The notes: generated by a model from the sequence alone, not told the origin. Positions 1-9,428 are shown, numbered from the stretch's first letter. The stretch is DNA of 64,000 nucleotides from Promicromonospora sp. MEB111 (GCF_030209445.1 NZ_JARVSD010000018.1:62001-126000), one strand, 5' to 3'. Translations and numbers: made by a program.

Positions 1-2
1 TC

Positions 3-146
3 ATCTACTTCGCCATGGGTGACCGGGCCGCGGCGGTCCTCGACGAGCTGAAGACGTGGATGATCCACAACAACGCGGCGATCATGGCCGTCCTTCTGCT
101 GGTTATCGGTGCGAAGATGCTGGGTGACGGGATTTCCGTCCTATGA
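3..146 (+). CDS. GAP-family membrane protein, C-terminal fragment
   Basis: The open frame enters from the left edge and ends at TGA 144-146, giving the last 47 residues of a protein. The tail reads GDRAAAVLDELKTWM, then a hydrophobic helix (AAIMAVLLLVIGAKMLGDGI). This matches the C-terminal transmembrane helix of actinobacterial GAP (Sap-like) integral membrane proteins, which are linked to glycolipid or peptidolipid export. The family call rests on this short tail only. The N-terminal part and start lie outside the window. Confidence 0.6.
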   Translation: MYFAMGDRAAAVLDELKTWMIHNNAAIMAVLLLVIGAKMLGDGISVL

Positions 147-241
147 AATCCGCATTCTCTGAGGTGGTAGCCCGGGGAACCCATTCGTAGCGTCGGGCGC
201 ATCCGCTGACTCGTTCGACCTGAACTCCGAGGGGTCCTTGC

Positions 242-3200
242 ATGATCGGCAGGCGAGCATTCCTGGCAGCTCTGGCGGCTGTCTCCCTGGCGGGCGCGGT
301 CGTGGTGCCCGTCCTGGCCCCGGCGCGTGCCGTCGCCGCGACGCTGCAGCCGTCCGGCCTGCAGACCGGGATGGTGCTCGACGGCACCACCGCCCCGGCG
401 AGCCCGCCCGACACGTTCCGCTGGGGTGACTTCATCACCGACGTGCAGCCGGACAGCAGCTTCACGTTCGAGCCGACAGGGCCGTACGTCACCGCCCAGG
501 GGAACAGCTCGACGGGGATCGTCCAGGCCGGCTTCCGCTGGGACAACGGCTCCGCCACCAACGCGTGCGACGCCGATCCGGACGAGACCGGCGCGCCGCC
601 GAGCCAGAACCCGGCCACCAACCCGTGGAGTCCCGGGTCGGCCAACCCGAACGACAAGGGCGACCTGTGCTCGACCGGGTACGGCGTGGAGGTCGTCACC
701 GACCCGTCGGGCGCCCCGCACACGATCCTCTACGGGTACTGGACGCGCCACGTGGGCAACGGCGAGGTCAGCATCTTCCAGAACCTCGAGGGGCCGCAGC
801 CCGGCCGGTGCGACGACGTGCTCCTGGAGTTCGACTACGCGTCCGGGGGTACGACGGCCGTCGTCCGCCGGTGGACCCCGGCGGCCGGCGACGGCTGCGC
901 GAACGTCCTCGGTGCGGGGACCTGGACGGCCCAGCCCGGCACCGTCGACTTCGACTGGGCCGTCGGGGTGCGCAGCGAGGGTCCGCCGCTGACCAACCAG
1001 CCGTTGGAGACGTTCGGCGAGTTCGCGATCGACCTGAACACCGCCGGCCTGTTCTCGCCGGCGCAGTGCGCCAGCTTCGAGGTCTCCGAGATGTTCACGC
1101 GGACGGGCAACTCGCCCCAGGCGAACATCCAGGACTTCGCCGACCACGGCCCGGACCGCCTGAGCATCGCCAACTGCGGTTCCCTCACCGTCACCAAGGA
1201 GACCACCCCGGCGATCACCGGCAGCGACGACGAGTTCGGGTTCACCGTGGACAGCGACACCGGACCGGTGCTTCCCGGCCCGCCGGTGGTCGAGACCCTG
1301 ACCGGCACCGTCGCGAGCGGGGAGACCGCCACGTACACCGGGGTGCTGGCCGGGTCGGCCTTCTCGCTCGCGGAGACCGACATCCCGCCGCCCTGGACCC
1401 TGCAGTCGCTCGTGTGCACCGTGATCCCGGCGGCGGGCGGGCCACCCGAGCAGTACGTGCTCGACGACCCGTCGGACCGGTTCCCTGTCACCCCGGGGAA
1501 CACGACGGACTGCGTGATCAGCAACTCCGCCGCCGTCGTGACGGTCACCAAGCAGACCGAGCCCGACGGCGCCGCCGGAGACTTCTCGTTCGACGTCACC
1601 GGTCAGGACCCGGTGACGCTGAGCGACGGCGAGAGCGCCTCGTTCCCGGTGCCGACGGGCCAGCCCGTGACGCTGGCGGAGGCCGAGGCGGCGGGGTGGC
1701 TGCCGCCGGAGATCGACTGCACGTCCGCGTTCACCCAGGACGAGCGGTCGGCGACGGTCGTTCCCGTGGCCGGCGAGAACATCGAGTGCACGTTCACGAA
1801 CACGCAGCTCGGCACGGTGATCGTCTCCAAGGAGGCGCACGGCGTGGACGGGCGGACGTTCGACTTCACCAGCGACATCCCGGGCGGCGAGGAGTTCTCC
1901 ATCGACGTCGAGCAGGGGGACGGGACGCTGTACGAGGAGGTCATCACCGACGTCCCGGCGGGGACGTACACGATCGAGGAGCTGGCCGACGACGGCGACC
2001 CGGCGACGCTGCTGGCGGACCTCTCCTGCACCTACGGCGGCGCCGACCACTCAGGCGACCCGGCGACGCGCGCCATCGACCTCACGGTCCTGCCCGGCGA
2101 GACCGTACGGTGCTTCTTCACCAACACGCTGCCCGGCTCCGTCACGGTGATCAAACGGACCGTGCCCGTCGAGTTCGACCAGGAGTTCGACTTCGTCTTC
2201 ACGCCGCCCGACGGCGACCCCACAGCGTTCACCCTCAACGGGAACTCCGAGCCGCCGAACGTCGCGCTGCAGTCGTTCCAGGGGCTGACCGAGGGCGTCT
2301 ACACGGTCACCGAGCCCGCGGACGAACCCGGCTGGGCGCTGACGGACCTGGACTGCAACGACGAGTTCTGGACGCCCACGGACGACGGGCGCGGTGTCGA
2401 GATCGACCTGCCCGAGAGCGGCGTCATCGTCTGCTTCGTGACCAACACGGCCGCCCCGGCCTCGGTGTCGCTCACCAAGACGGTGGCCGGCGCGGGCACC
2501 GGCCTCGAGTGGTCCTTCGACTTCGAGCTGGTCGACGCCCAGGGCACCGTCGTGACCAGGTCGGCGACGGCGCAGGCGCCGACCGTCGACTGGGCGGACG
2601 TCGTGCCGGGCGCGGTGTACACGCTGCGGGAGGCAGGCGAGACGCCCGCCGGCTGGACCCGGGGCGAGATCGCCTGCGACGGGCTCACCGACCTCGACGG
2701 CGCGCCGGGGTTCCAGGTCCAGCTCACGCCAGGCCAGGCGCTGACGTGCGGGGCCGAGAACACCGTGACGCCGTCGTCCGTCAGCGTGGCCAAGGTGGCG
2801 ACGGCGATCGGGGGCGAGCTGCCGTGGGAGTTCGACCTCAGCATCGACCCGCTCCCCGAGGGCGGGACCTCGCCCCAGACGGTCTCGGGCACGGGGCAGT
2901 CCGGGGAGATCGTGACCTGGTCCGGGCTGCTGCCGGGGCAGACCTACTCCATCACCGAGGCGCAGGTCCCGGGATGGACGGCGCAGACCGACTGCGCCGG
3001 GATCACCGACATCGAGCCGGACAGTCCTGGCCTGCAGTTCGTCGCCCCGGTCGGCCAGGACCTGACGTGCACGTTCGTCAACAGCGCGGTGCAGGGGAGC
3101 GGAACGCTGACCAAGACCGCAGTGGGCGGCGACGGGTCGTTCGAGTACGTGCTCACGGACCTCGACGGCGCGGTCGACCTGGCGACGGTGCCGGTCACGA

Positions 3201-5200
3201 CGACCGACGGCACCGTGACGGTCGAGCTGCCCCAGATCGTCCCCGGGGTGCGGTACTCGCTGGTCGAGTCCGACGCCGACGGATGGATCGAGGGCGACCT
3301 GACCTGCACGATCACCCCGGCCGACGGCGGTGGTCCGGTCGTGATCGAGGACCTGAGCGAGTTCTCGGTGAACCCGGGAGACGTCGGGGACTGCCGCGGC
3401 GAGAACACCCGGACGGGCACGATCGTGGTGGCCAAGGCCGTCACGGACGGCGACGGCGAGTTCGACTTCACGGGCGACTGGCAGGACCCGCCGGAGTTCT
3501 CGATCGTGACCGAGGACGGAGTGGGCACGCAGACGTTCGCCGACGTGGACCCCGGCTCCTACACGGTGACCGAGGTGCCGCAGGACGGGTTCGAGACCAC
3601 CGACCTGACCTGTGTGGACGGTGACCCGGACGGCGTCGCCTCGGGCGCGGCCGGGCTGGTGGGTTCGATCGAGCTGGACCCGGGCGAGACGGTGACGTGC
3701 ACGTACACGAACGCGCCGTGGGGGATGCTCCTGGTCGACAAGCAGACGAGCCCGGCGGGTTCGCCGCAGGAGTTCGGCTTCACCTGGGGGCCGGCCGGGG
3801 ACGCCGGCGAGGCCTTCGCCCTCACCGACACGGACGAGCCGTTCGCGACCGGGCCGGTGGAGCCGGGGGCCTACCAGGTCGGCGAGGACCCTGTGCCCGG
3901 GTGGACGCTGACCGACATCACCTGCACGGGTTCGGGCGGGGACGTGGTGGTCGACGTCCCGGACGTCACGGTCGACGTGGGCCTGGGCGAGACCGTGCTG
4001 TGCACGTTCGCGAACACCGCCGTGCCCGGCAGCATCACCGTCGGCAAGACGGTCGCGGGCTGGGCCGAGGGCGCCCCGTGGGCGTTCGACCTGGTGCTGA
4101 CCGGTCCGGACGGGCCCGACACCGCGACGGTGAGCGACCAGGAGCCCACGGCGACCTGGGCGGACCTGGAGACGGGCGCGTCCTACAGCCTGGACGAACC
4201 CGGACCGGGCGCCGGCTGGACGGCGGAGCTGACGTGCTCCGGTACGGCCGACGAGGACCCCGGGACCGCCGGGTTCCAGTTCACGGTGACGCCGGGGCTG
4301 GTCGTGTCGTGCGAGGCGGTCAACACCGCGGCCCCGGCCGACGTGTCCGTGACCAAGACGGTCGAGGGCGCAGGTCCGCTCCTGGAGTGGTCGTTCGACC
4401 TGACGATCTCGCCGGACGACGCCGCCGAGCCCGCGACGCAGACCGTCTCGGGCAGCGGCACGGGACCGGGGTCGGTGTCGTGGTCGGAGCTGGTGCCCGG
4501 CACCGAGTACACGATCGCGGAGGTGGAACCGGGCGCCGGGTGGACGCCGGGCGCCGTGACCTGCACGGGTGCGGAGGACGCCGATCCCGACGCGGACGGG
4601 TTCCAGCTCGTGGCCCGGCCGGGGGCGTCAGCGGGGTGCGCGGTGACCAACACCGCCGACGCGGTGACCGGCATGCTGACCAAGACCACCGTCGGCGGTG
4701 ACGGCACGTTCGACCTCGTCGTGACCCCGCTGCCGGACGGCGATCCCGTGACGATCCCGGTGACCACGTCCGGCGGGACCGGCACCGTGGACCTCCCGGA
4801 GCTCGAGCCGGGCCGGTCGTACTCGATCACCGAGGTGCAGGCGGACGGCTGGCAGCTCACCGCCGCGGGGTGCACGGGTGCCGACGGGCAGGCGGACACC
4901 GACGGGGGCGTGACCGTGGACGTCGGCCTGACCAGTGTTCTGACCTGCGCGTTCGAGAACGGGGTGCCGGCCCCGACTCCGACGCCGACCCCCACCCCGA
5001 CGCCGGCGCCGACCCCGACGCCTGTTCCTCCGCCGGACGACGACCCGGCTGCTCCGCCGGCGGGTGCCCCGGGGGCGGGGCTCTCACCGACCGGGGCCGA
5101 CCTGGGCGGCGTGCTGTCGGCGATGGTGGTGTTCCTGACGCTGGGCGTCGCCCTCCTGCTCGGGGCGCGGGCGCGCCGGAGGTCCCAGCCCGGCTCGTGA
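242..5200 (+). CDS. large cell-wall-anchored adhesin-like protein with 12 prealbumin-like (DUF5979/SpaA-type) repeats
   Basis: A 1652-residue surface protein. A signal peptide (RR at residues 4-5, hydrophobic core, cleavage near ARAVAA, about residue 33) precedes a unique head of about 280 residues. Twelve repeats of roughly 100 residues follow. Each opens with a T-K pair (TVTKETTP, VTKQTEP, VSKEAHG, TKTVAG and so on), has a central Y-(S/T)-(I/V)-x-E strand and closes on T-C-x-F-x-N-T. The Lys/Glu/Asn pattern is that of Ig-like pilin and adhesin domains with isopeptide bonds; the paired Cys suggest a disulfide per repeat. A PT-rich spacer (about 1578-1590) leads to LSPTG at 1614-1618, a hydrophobic helix and RARRRS, i.e. 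a sortase-type sorting signal with S in place of P. No sortase gene is in the window. Ligand unknown. Frame and anchor are clear; isopeptide bonds are inferred. Confidence 0.85.
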   Translation: MIGRRAFLAALAAVSLAGAVVVPVLAPARAVAATLQPSGLQTGMVLDGTTAPASPPDTFRWGDFITDVQPDSSFTFEPTGPYVTAQGNSSTGIVQAGFRWDNGSATNACDADPDETGAPPSQNPATNPWSPGSANPNDKGDLCSTGYGVEVVTDPSGAPHTILYGYWTRHVGNGEVSIFQNLEGPQPGRCDDVLLEFDYASGGTTAVVRRWTPAAGDGCANVLGAGTWTAQPGTVDFDWAVGVRSEGPPLTNQPLETFGEFAIDLNTAGLFSPAQCASFEVSEMFTRTGNSPQANIQDFADHGPDRLSIANCGSLTVTKETTPAITGSDDEFGFTVDSDTGPVLPGPPVVETLTGTVASGETATYTGVLAGSAFSLAETDIPPPWTLQSLVCTVIPAAGGPPEQYVLDDPSDRFPVTPGNTTDCVISNSAAVVTVTKQTEPDGAAGDFSFDVTGQDPVTLSDGESASFPVPTGQPVTLAEAEAAGWLPPEIDCTSAFTQDERSATVVPVAGENIECTFTNTQLGTVIVSKEAHGVDGRTFDFTSDIPGGEEFSIDVEQGDGTLYEEVITDVPAGTYTIEELADDGDPATLLADLSCTYGGADHSGDPATRAIDLTVLPGETVRCFFTNTLPGSVTVIKRTVPVEFDQEFDFVFTPPDGDPTAFTLNGNSEPPNVALQSFQGLTEGVYTVTEPADEPGWALTDLDCNDEFWTPTDDGRGVEIDLPESGVIVCFVTNTAAPASVSLTKTVAGAGTGLEWSFDFELVDAQGTVVTRSATAQAPTVDWADVVPGAVYTLREAGETPAGWTRGEIACDGLTDLDGAPGFQVQLTPGQALTCGAENTVTPSSVSVAKVATAIGGELPWEFDLSIDPLPEGGTSPQTVSGTGQSGEIVTWSGLLPGQTYSITEAQVPGWTAQTDCAGITDIEPDSPGLQFVAPVGQDLTCTFVNSAVQGSGTLTKTAVGGDGSFEYVLTDLDGAVDLATVPVTTTDGTVTVELPQIVPGVRYSLVESDADGWIEGDLTCTITPADGGGPVVIEDLSEFSVNPGDVGDCRGENTRTGTIVVAKAVTDGDGEFDFTGDWQDPPEFSIVTEDGVGTQTFADVDPGSYTVTEVPQDGFETTDLTCVDGDPDGVASGAAGLVGSIELDPGETVTCTYTNAPWGMLLVDKQTSPAGSPQEFGFTWGPAGDAGEAFALTDTDEPFATGPVEPGAYQVGEDPVPGWTLTDITCTGSGGDVVVDVPDVTVDVGLGETVLCTFANTAVPGSITVGKTVAGWAEGAPWAFDLVLTGPDGPDTATVSDQEPTATWADLETGASYSLDEPGPGAGWTAELTCSGTADEDPGTAGFQFTVTPGLVVSCEAVNTAAPADVSVTKTVEGAGPLLEWSFDLTISPDDAAEPATQTVSGSGTGPGSVSWSELVPGTEYTIAEVEPGAGWTPGAVTCTGAEDADPDADGFQLVARPGASAGCAVTNTADAVTGMLTKTTVGGDGTFDLVVTPLPDGDPVTIPVTTSGGTGTVDLPELEPGRSYSITEVQADGWQLTAAGCTGADGQADTDGGVTVDVGLTSVLTCAFENGVPAPTPTPTPTPTPAPTPTPVPPPDDDPAAPPAGAPGAGLSPTGADLGGVLSAMVVFLTLGVALLLGARARRRSQPGS

Positions 5201-5290
5201 CGGCGTCGAACGGTGCACCGCGCGCTTCGCCGGACCGGTGTTCCCGTATGACACCCGACGCATGCGGAATGCGGCATCCCGGGTGAATAT

Positions 5291-6838
5291 GTGCCGGTGC
5301 CGAATGTGACTGTGGAGCAGGGTGGGGCAAAGGGCCTCGAAGTGGACGCTCGGGTGGTAGGCGTGGACATCGGCGGCACGGGTTCCCGCCTCCGGTTCAG
5401 CTCCGGGCGGGGCGGCGTGTCCTACGAGGTCACCGGGCCGCCCGCCACCGTCGTGGGCGGGCGGTCGACCGTGCCCGAGGTGGTGCGCGAGCTGTGCCGC
5501 GGCTTCGCCGCCCGGTTCGGCGGGCGTCCGCGGGTGTCGGCCGCCGCCGTCGGGATGCGCGGGTTCCGCTCCCAGACGCAGTCCGGGACCCTCGACCCCA
5601 ACCGGGTGCACGACATCCTGTCCGAGGAGCTGCGGACCAGCTCGACCGCCGTCTCGAGCGACGCGGTCACGGCGCACCTGGGCGCCATCGGCACCGGGTC
5701 GGGCGCCACGCTCGCCGTCGGCACGGGTGCGGTGGCCGTGGCGTGCGACGACGTCGGCCGCTGGCATCTCGCCGACGGGATGGGGCCGCACGTGGGCGAC
5801 AACGGCGGCGGCGCCTGGATCGGACGGCGTGGCCTGGACGCCGCGGCCCGGTCGATGGACGGCCGCCGCATGGGGGCGTCGCCGGGCCTGGTCCGGGCCG
5901 CCGAGGAGCACTTCGGACGACGGGAGCGGTGGGCGGCCGTCAACGACGTGTCGTTGTTCGCCGGGTTCGCGCCCCAGGTGATCACGGCGGCGGACTACGG
6001 CGACCTGGCGTGCCGCGAGATCCTCGACGAGGCCGCCCGGTCCCTGGCGGACGGGCTGTGTGCGGTACTGAGCCATCCCGGCGTCGTGCCGGTGGCGGTC
6101 ACCACGGGAAAGCTGCTGATGCACGCGCCGACGCTGCGGTCGATGGTGATCCAGCACCTCCTGGAGAAGCGGGACGACGTGCGCGTGCAGCCCAGCGCCG
6201 GCCTGCCGCTCGACGGCGCGCTCGCCCTGGCGCGCATGATGGCCGCGCACCCGAACGTCGTCCAGGAGCACGTGCCGCTGCTGGCGGTCCGGATCGGCGT
6301 CGCGCCCCGGCCGGACGACTCCGTTACGCTCCCGCGAGTGGTCCTCCCCGCCGTGCGGCCGCTGCGGGAGGCCAGTGAGCCCACCGCCTGGGCGGTCGAG
6401 GTCCGGTCGGACTACGAGTGGTCGGCCGAGCAGGCTCCGGAGGACGGCCTGACCCCGACCGCCCGGACGGCCCGGACGTCTCCGGCCTCGGCGGCCTCCG
6501 CCGTATCGGCCGCCTCCGTGACCGACGCCGTGGTGCCGCTCACGGGCGAACGGCTCGTGGTCGGCCGTGCCTCGCGCAGTCGTGGCGTGGTGCCGGACAT
6601 CGTGTGCGAGGACACCGGCGTCTCGCGCCGGCACTGCGAGATCGCCTGGTCGGAGGGCGGCTGGAGCGTCGTCGACCTCGGGTCGGCCAACGGGACCTAT
6701 GTCGCGGCGCGCGGTGACGCGCTGCCCACCGAACCCCTGCGTCCGGGGGAGCGCCGCTGGCTGGCCGACGGCGACCGCATCTACGTGGGCGGCTGGACCT
6801 GCCTCACGGCGCGCGCCGTGACCGCGAGCGTGCGCTGA
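5291..6838 (+). CDS. BadF/BadG/BcrA-type (N-acetylglucosamine kinase-like) ATPase fused to a C-terminal FHA domain
   Basis: 515 residues from the GTG used here. An internal GTG at 5342 (VDARVVGVDIGG) would remove 17 poorly conserved residues and is equally possible. The N-terminal two-thirds is an ASKHA sugar-kinase fold: phosphate-1 loop GVDIGGTGSRLRF, a second nucleotide loop GTGSGATLAVGTGAVAV, and the family-typical GDNGGGAWIGRRGL. An Ala/Thr/Ser-rich linker precedes an FHA domain (about residues 412-510) with its signature GRASRS, SRRHCEI and SANGTYV, the residues that bind phosphothreonine. The kinase half suggests phosphorylation of an amino sugar such as GlcNAc; the FHA half suggests docking to a Ser/Thr-kinase substrate. 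It stands alone, 90 bp after the adhesin. The fusion is unusual. Confidence 0.8.
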   Translation: MPVPNVTVEQGGAKGLEVDARVVGVDIGGTGSRLRFSSGRGGVSYEVTGPPATVVGGRSTVPEVVRELCRGFAARFGGRPRVSAAAVGMRGFRSQTQSGTLDPNRVHDILSEELRTSSTAVSSDAVTAHLGAIGTGSGATLAVGTGAVAVACDDVGRWHLADGMGPHVGDNGGGAWIGRRGLDAAARSMDGRRMGASPGLVRAAEEHFGRRERWAAVNDVSLFAGFAPQVITAADYGDLACREILDEAARSLADGLCAVLSHPGVVPVAVTTGKLLMHAPTLRSMVIQHLLEKRDDVRVQPSAGLPLDGALALARMMAAHPNVVQEHVPLLAVRIGVAPRPDDSVTLPRVVLPAVRPLREASEPTAWAVEVRSDYEWSAEQAPEDGLTPTARTARTSPASAASAVSAASVTDAVVPLTGERLVVGRASRSRGVVPDIVCEDTGVSRRHCEIAWSEGGWSVVDLGSANGTYVAARGDALPTEPLRPGERRWLADGDRIYVGGWTCLTARAVTASVR

Positions 6839-6943
6839 GCTCGTCGGCGCACTGCGGCGCCCGGCGGACGGTGGGTGGTTGCCGGCTCCGACGGTGGGTG
6901 TCGTCCCCGCGGGAATCACCTGGACCCGTCGTGTCGCGGCTCC

Positions 6944-6949
6944 TAGGTT
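6944..6949 (+). promoter_or_regulatory. -10 hexamer TAGGTT, leaderless start
   Basis: TAGGTT ends 6 nt before the ATG at 6956, so the transcript would begin at or next to the start codon. No Shine-Dalgarno sequence precedes the ATG. Confidence 0.5.
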
Positions 6950-6955
6950 GACCGC

Positions 6956-7981
6956 ATGTCCGGAACCGAGCTCGCCCGCGCGTACTGGGCCGACGTCGTC
7001 CGCCCGATCCTGGACCGGAAGCTGCCGGACGTTCCGCGTGCGGCCGCCCGGCTCGGCTCCGGCTCGGACGTGCTGGGCCTGGACGACGACACCTCGCGTG
7101 ACCACGACTGGGGCCTGCGGCTGACCCTGCTGGTCCCCGCCGGACGGGTCGGTGACGTCGACGAGGCCCTCGCGACGGCACTCCCGGCGTCGTACCGGGA
7201 CCTGCCCACGGCGTTCCCGGTCACCTGGGACCCGACCGTCCGGCACCGGGTCGAGGTGGCCGCGCCCGTCGACTTCGTCCGCTCGCGCACGGGGCTCGAC
7301 GTCGGCGACGACCTCGGGGTCACCGACTGGCTGTCGCTGACCGGGCAGGCCGCGCTGGAGGTGACGGCGGGGCCGGTGTTCGAGGACGTGCCGGGGGAGC
7401 TGACCGCGCTGCGCGAACGGCTCGCGTGGTACCCGCACGACGTCTGGCTGCACGTGCTGGCCGCCGAGTGGACGCGCGTCGAGCAGGAGCTGCCGTTCGT
7501 GGGGCGCACCGGGCAGCGCGGGGACGACCTCGGCTCCCGGATCGTCACCGGGCGTCTGGTGACGGCCCTGGTCCGGCTCGGGTTCCTCCTGGAGCGGCAC
7601 TGGCCGCCGTACCCCAAGTGGGCGGGCACGCTGTTCGGGCGGCTGCCCGTGGCGTCGTCGGTCGGCGGCGAGCTCGCCCGCGCGCTCGCGGCCGCGACCT
7701 GGCAGGAGCGGGACTCCGCCCTGCGCGCGGCGTGCGAGGCGCTGCACGCGCGACAGCGCACCCTCGGGCTGCCCGCGCTGGACGGCCCGGTGTGCGAGGA
7801 CTTCTACGACCGGCCCTTCACGGGCCTGCGCGGCGTGGCGGGCGCACTGCGCGCCGCCGTCACCGACCCGGAGGTACGGGCGCTGCCGCACCGCGGCGGC
7901 GTCGAGCAGTGGGTGGACGACGTCGGGACGCTCACCGACGCGGGTGCGCGCGGGCGCCTGGCCCGGGCCGCGCGGGCCTGA
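6956..7981 (+). CDS. DUF4037 nucleotidyltransferase-like protein
   Basis: 341 residues. The N-terminal half carries GSGSDVLGLDDDTSRDHDWG, the DUF4037 form of a nucleotidyltransferase metal site (G-S-D then D-H-D-W-G), followed by the helical C-terminal domain (W-P-P-Y-P-K-W-A-G and F-Y-D-R-P-F patterns). Family length is complete. The reaction and substrate are unknown; transfer of a nucleotide or phosphate is only inferred from the fold. It is preceded by a leaderless promoter and seems monocistronic, facing the convergent VanY-like gene 27 bp downstream. Confidence 0.75.
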   Translation: MSGTELARAYWADVVRPILDRKLPDVPRAAARLGSGSDVLGLDDDTSRDHDWGLRLTLLVPAGRVGDVDEALATALPASYRDLPTAFPVTWDPTVRHRVEVAAPVDFVRSRTGLDVGDDLGVTDWLSLTGQAALEVTAGPVFEDVPGELTALRERLAWYPHDVWLHVLAAEWTRVEQELPFVGRTGQRGDDLGSRIVTGRLVTALVRLGFLLERHWPPYPKWAGTLFGRLPVASSVGGELARALAAATWQERDSALRAACEALHARQRTLGLPALDGPVCEDFYDRPFTGLRGVAGALRAAVTDPEVRALPHRGGVEQWVDDVGTLTDAGARGRLARAARA

Positions 7982-8008
7982 GCGGCGCGGTCCCGCACGG
8001 GCCCGAAC

Positions 8009-8677
8009 TCATCCGCCGGCGTTCTCCTGCAGCGCGGGGCAGGCGCCGCCGGGCTCGGTCAGCAGCTCGAAGTGCCAGATCTCGTTGGAGTACACCTGGC
8101 ACAGCCCGTACTCGGTGCCGTGCTGGATGAGCCAGTAGGCCCCCTCGGTCGGGCCGATGTCGATGGCCTTGCCGCTCACGTGCTCGGACAGCTCGGGCGT
8201 GCTGACCCGCTCGCGAGCGGCCTCCAGGCTGCCGTACTCCCGGACCGCGTCGTCGAGCAGCTGCTGCTGGTAGGCGGGGCTGCGCCAGCCGCTCGTGACC
8301 CAGAAGTCGATGCCGTCGTCCGCGGCGTCGGCAGCGGCCTCGCGGACGGCGGCGGCGAGGTCGGCGTCGAGGTTGGTGACCGCCGGGAGGTCGTCGTCGA
8401 GCGTCGCCGCGCCGTCCGGGATGTCGCCGCCGGCCAGGCCGGTCGACCCGGCGCCGTCCGACCCGGGCCGGCCCCGGTCGAGCACCTGGTCGACGGCCTG
8501 CACGACCGGCGCGTCACCCCGGTCGAGCAGGGGATAGACGCCGAACACCGCGGTGAGCACCACGGCGGCGACCACGAGGGTGAACGCGATCGGGCGGCGG
8601 GTGCGCCGCGGCCGGGGGACGTGCCGGGGCGGGCCGCCGACGCGCGCCGGCGGGTGGGCCAGTTCGTATCGAGTCAT
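8009..8677 (-). CDS. M15-family D-alanyl-D-alanine carboxypeptidase (VanY-like), membrane-anchored
   Basis: 222 residues from the ATG at 8677 (MTRYELAH); the open frame extends further upstream but into the divergent regulator's promoter. A basic N-terminus and one transmembrane helix (IAFTLVVAAVVLTAVFGVYPLL) place the catalytic domain outside the membrane. The zinc site is complete: SEHVSGKAIDIG (S-x-H-x-x-G-x-A-x-D) and EIWHFE, with the upstream substrate-binding GWRSPAYQQQLLD. It would cleave the terminal D-Ala of muropeptides. It is divergent from a VanRS-like two-component pair with 88 bp between starts, so control by that pair is likely. No VanH, VanA or VanX gene is nearby, so a role in vancomycin resistance is not shown. 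Confidence 0.85.
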   Translation of the reverse strand: MTRYELAHPPARVGGPPRHVPRPRRTRRPIAFTLVVAAVVLTAVFGVYPLLDRGDAPVVQAVDQVLDRGRPGSDGAGSTGLAGGDIPDGAATLDDDLPAVTNLDADLAAAVREAAADAADDGIDFWVTSGWRSPAYQQQLLDDAVREYGSLEAARERVSTPELSEHVSGKAIDIGPTEGAYWLIQHGTEYGLCQVYSNEIWHFELLTEPGGACPALQENAGG

Positions 8678-8751
8678 GTGCCCAGCCCACCGGGGCCGAC
8701 GTTGCCAGGGCGTCTCCGCTTTTCGATACGCCCCGGATATGTGCCCGCCGG

Positions 8752-8757
8752 TAGCGT
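8752..8757 (+). promoter_or_regulatory. -10 hexamer TAGCGT, leaderless start of response regulator
   Basis: TAGCGT ends 8 nt before ATG 8766. The same hexamer and spacing occur before the DedA and metallopeptidase genes at 52240 and 54380. It lies in the 88-bp region shared with the divergent VanY-like gene. Confidence 0.5.
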
Positions 8758-8765
8758 GTGCTGAC

Positions 8766-9428
8766 ATGCGCGTCTTGGTGGTGGAGGACGAGCCCTATCT
8801 CGCCGAGGCGATCCGCGACGGGCTCCGGCTGGAGGCGATCGCCGCCGACGTCGCGAACGACGGCGCCGCCGCGCTCGACCTCGTGGCCGCCAACTCCTAC
8901 GACGCCGTGGTGCTCGACCGGGACGTCCCCGTGGTGCACGGGGACGAGGTGGCCCGCCGGGTCGTCGCGGAGCATCCCGTGGTCCGGATCATCATGCTGA
9001 CCGCGGCCGGCGAGCTGACCGACAAGGTGAGCGGCTTCGAGCTCGGCGCGGACGACTACCTGACCAAGCCGTTCGCGATGCGCGAGCTGGTGCTCCGGCT
9101 GCGCGCGCTGGCCCGGCGGCCGGAGGCGACCACCCCGCCCGTCGTCGAGCTCGGGCCGGTGCGGCTGGACCCCTACCGCCGCGAGGTCTACCGCGACGGC
9201 CGGTACGTCGCGCTCACCCGCAAGCAGTTCGCCGTGGTGCAGGTGCTCATCGACGCCGGCGGCGGCGTGGTGAGCGCCGAGGAGCTGCTCGAACGCGCCT
9301 GGGACGAGAACGCCGACCCGTTCACCAACGCCGTGCGCATCACCATCTCGACGCTGCGCAAGCGCCTGGGCGACCCCTGGCTGATCCACACGGTGCCCGG
9401 CGTCGGGTACCGGTTCGGGGAACAGTGA
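8766..9428 (+). CDS. OmpR/PhoB-family response regulator (VanR-like)
   Basis: 220 residues. The receiver domain has the acidic pair E7-D8, phosphoacceptor D51 (VVLD) and K in LTKPF. The C-terminal winged helix contains LTRKQFAVVQVL and the family end RKRLGDPWLIHTVPGVGYRFG. The ATG at 8766 is chosen because it begins the receiver (MRVLVVEDEP) and follows a leaderless -10. It overlaps the sensor kinase by 4 nt (GTGA), so both are co-translated. Its most likely target is the divergent carboxypeptidase. Confidence 0.9.
   Translation: MRVLVVEDEPYLAEAIRDGLRLEAIAADVANDGAAALDLVAANSYDAVVLDRDVPVVHGDEVARRVVAEHPVVRIIMLTAAGELTDKVSGFELGADDYLTKPFAMRELVLRLRALARRPEATTPPVVELGPVRLDPYRREVYRDGRYVALTRKQFAVVQVLIDAGGGVVSAEELLERAWDENADPFTNAVRITISTLRKRLGDPWLIHTVPGVGYRFGEQ

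Noticed and set aside
5-2050. 681-codon open frame antisense to the adhesin
   Set aside because: High G+C removes stop codons on the opposite strand; the frame has no recognisable domain and an Arg/Gly/Val-rich composition typical of antisense frames.
4963-5030. CCGACxCC tandem repeat as a mobile or regulatory repeat
   Set aside because: It encodes the Pro-Thr spacer before the cell-wall anchor of the adhesin.
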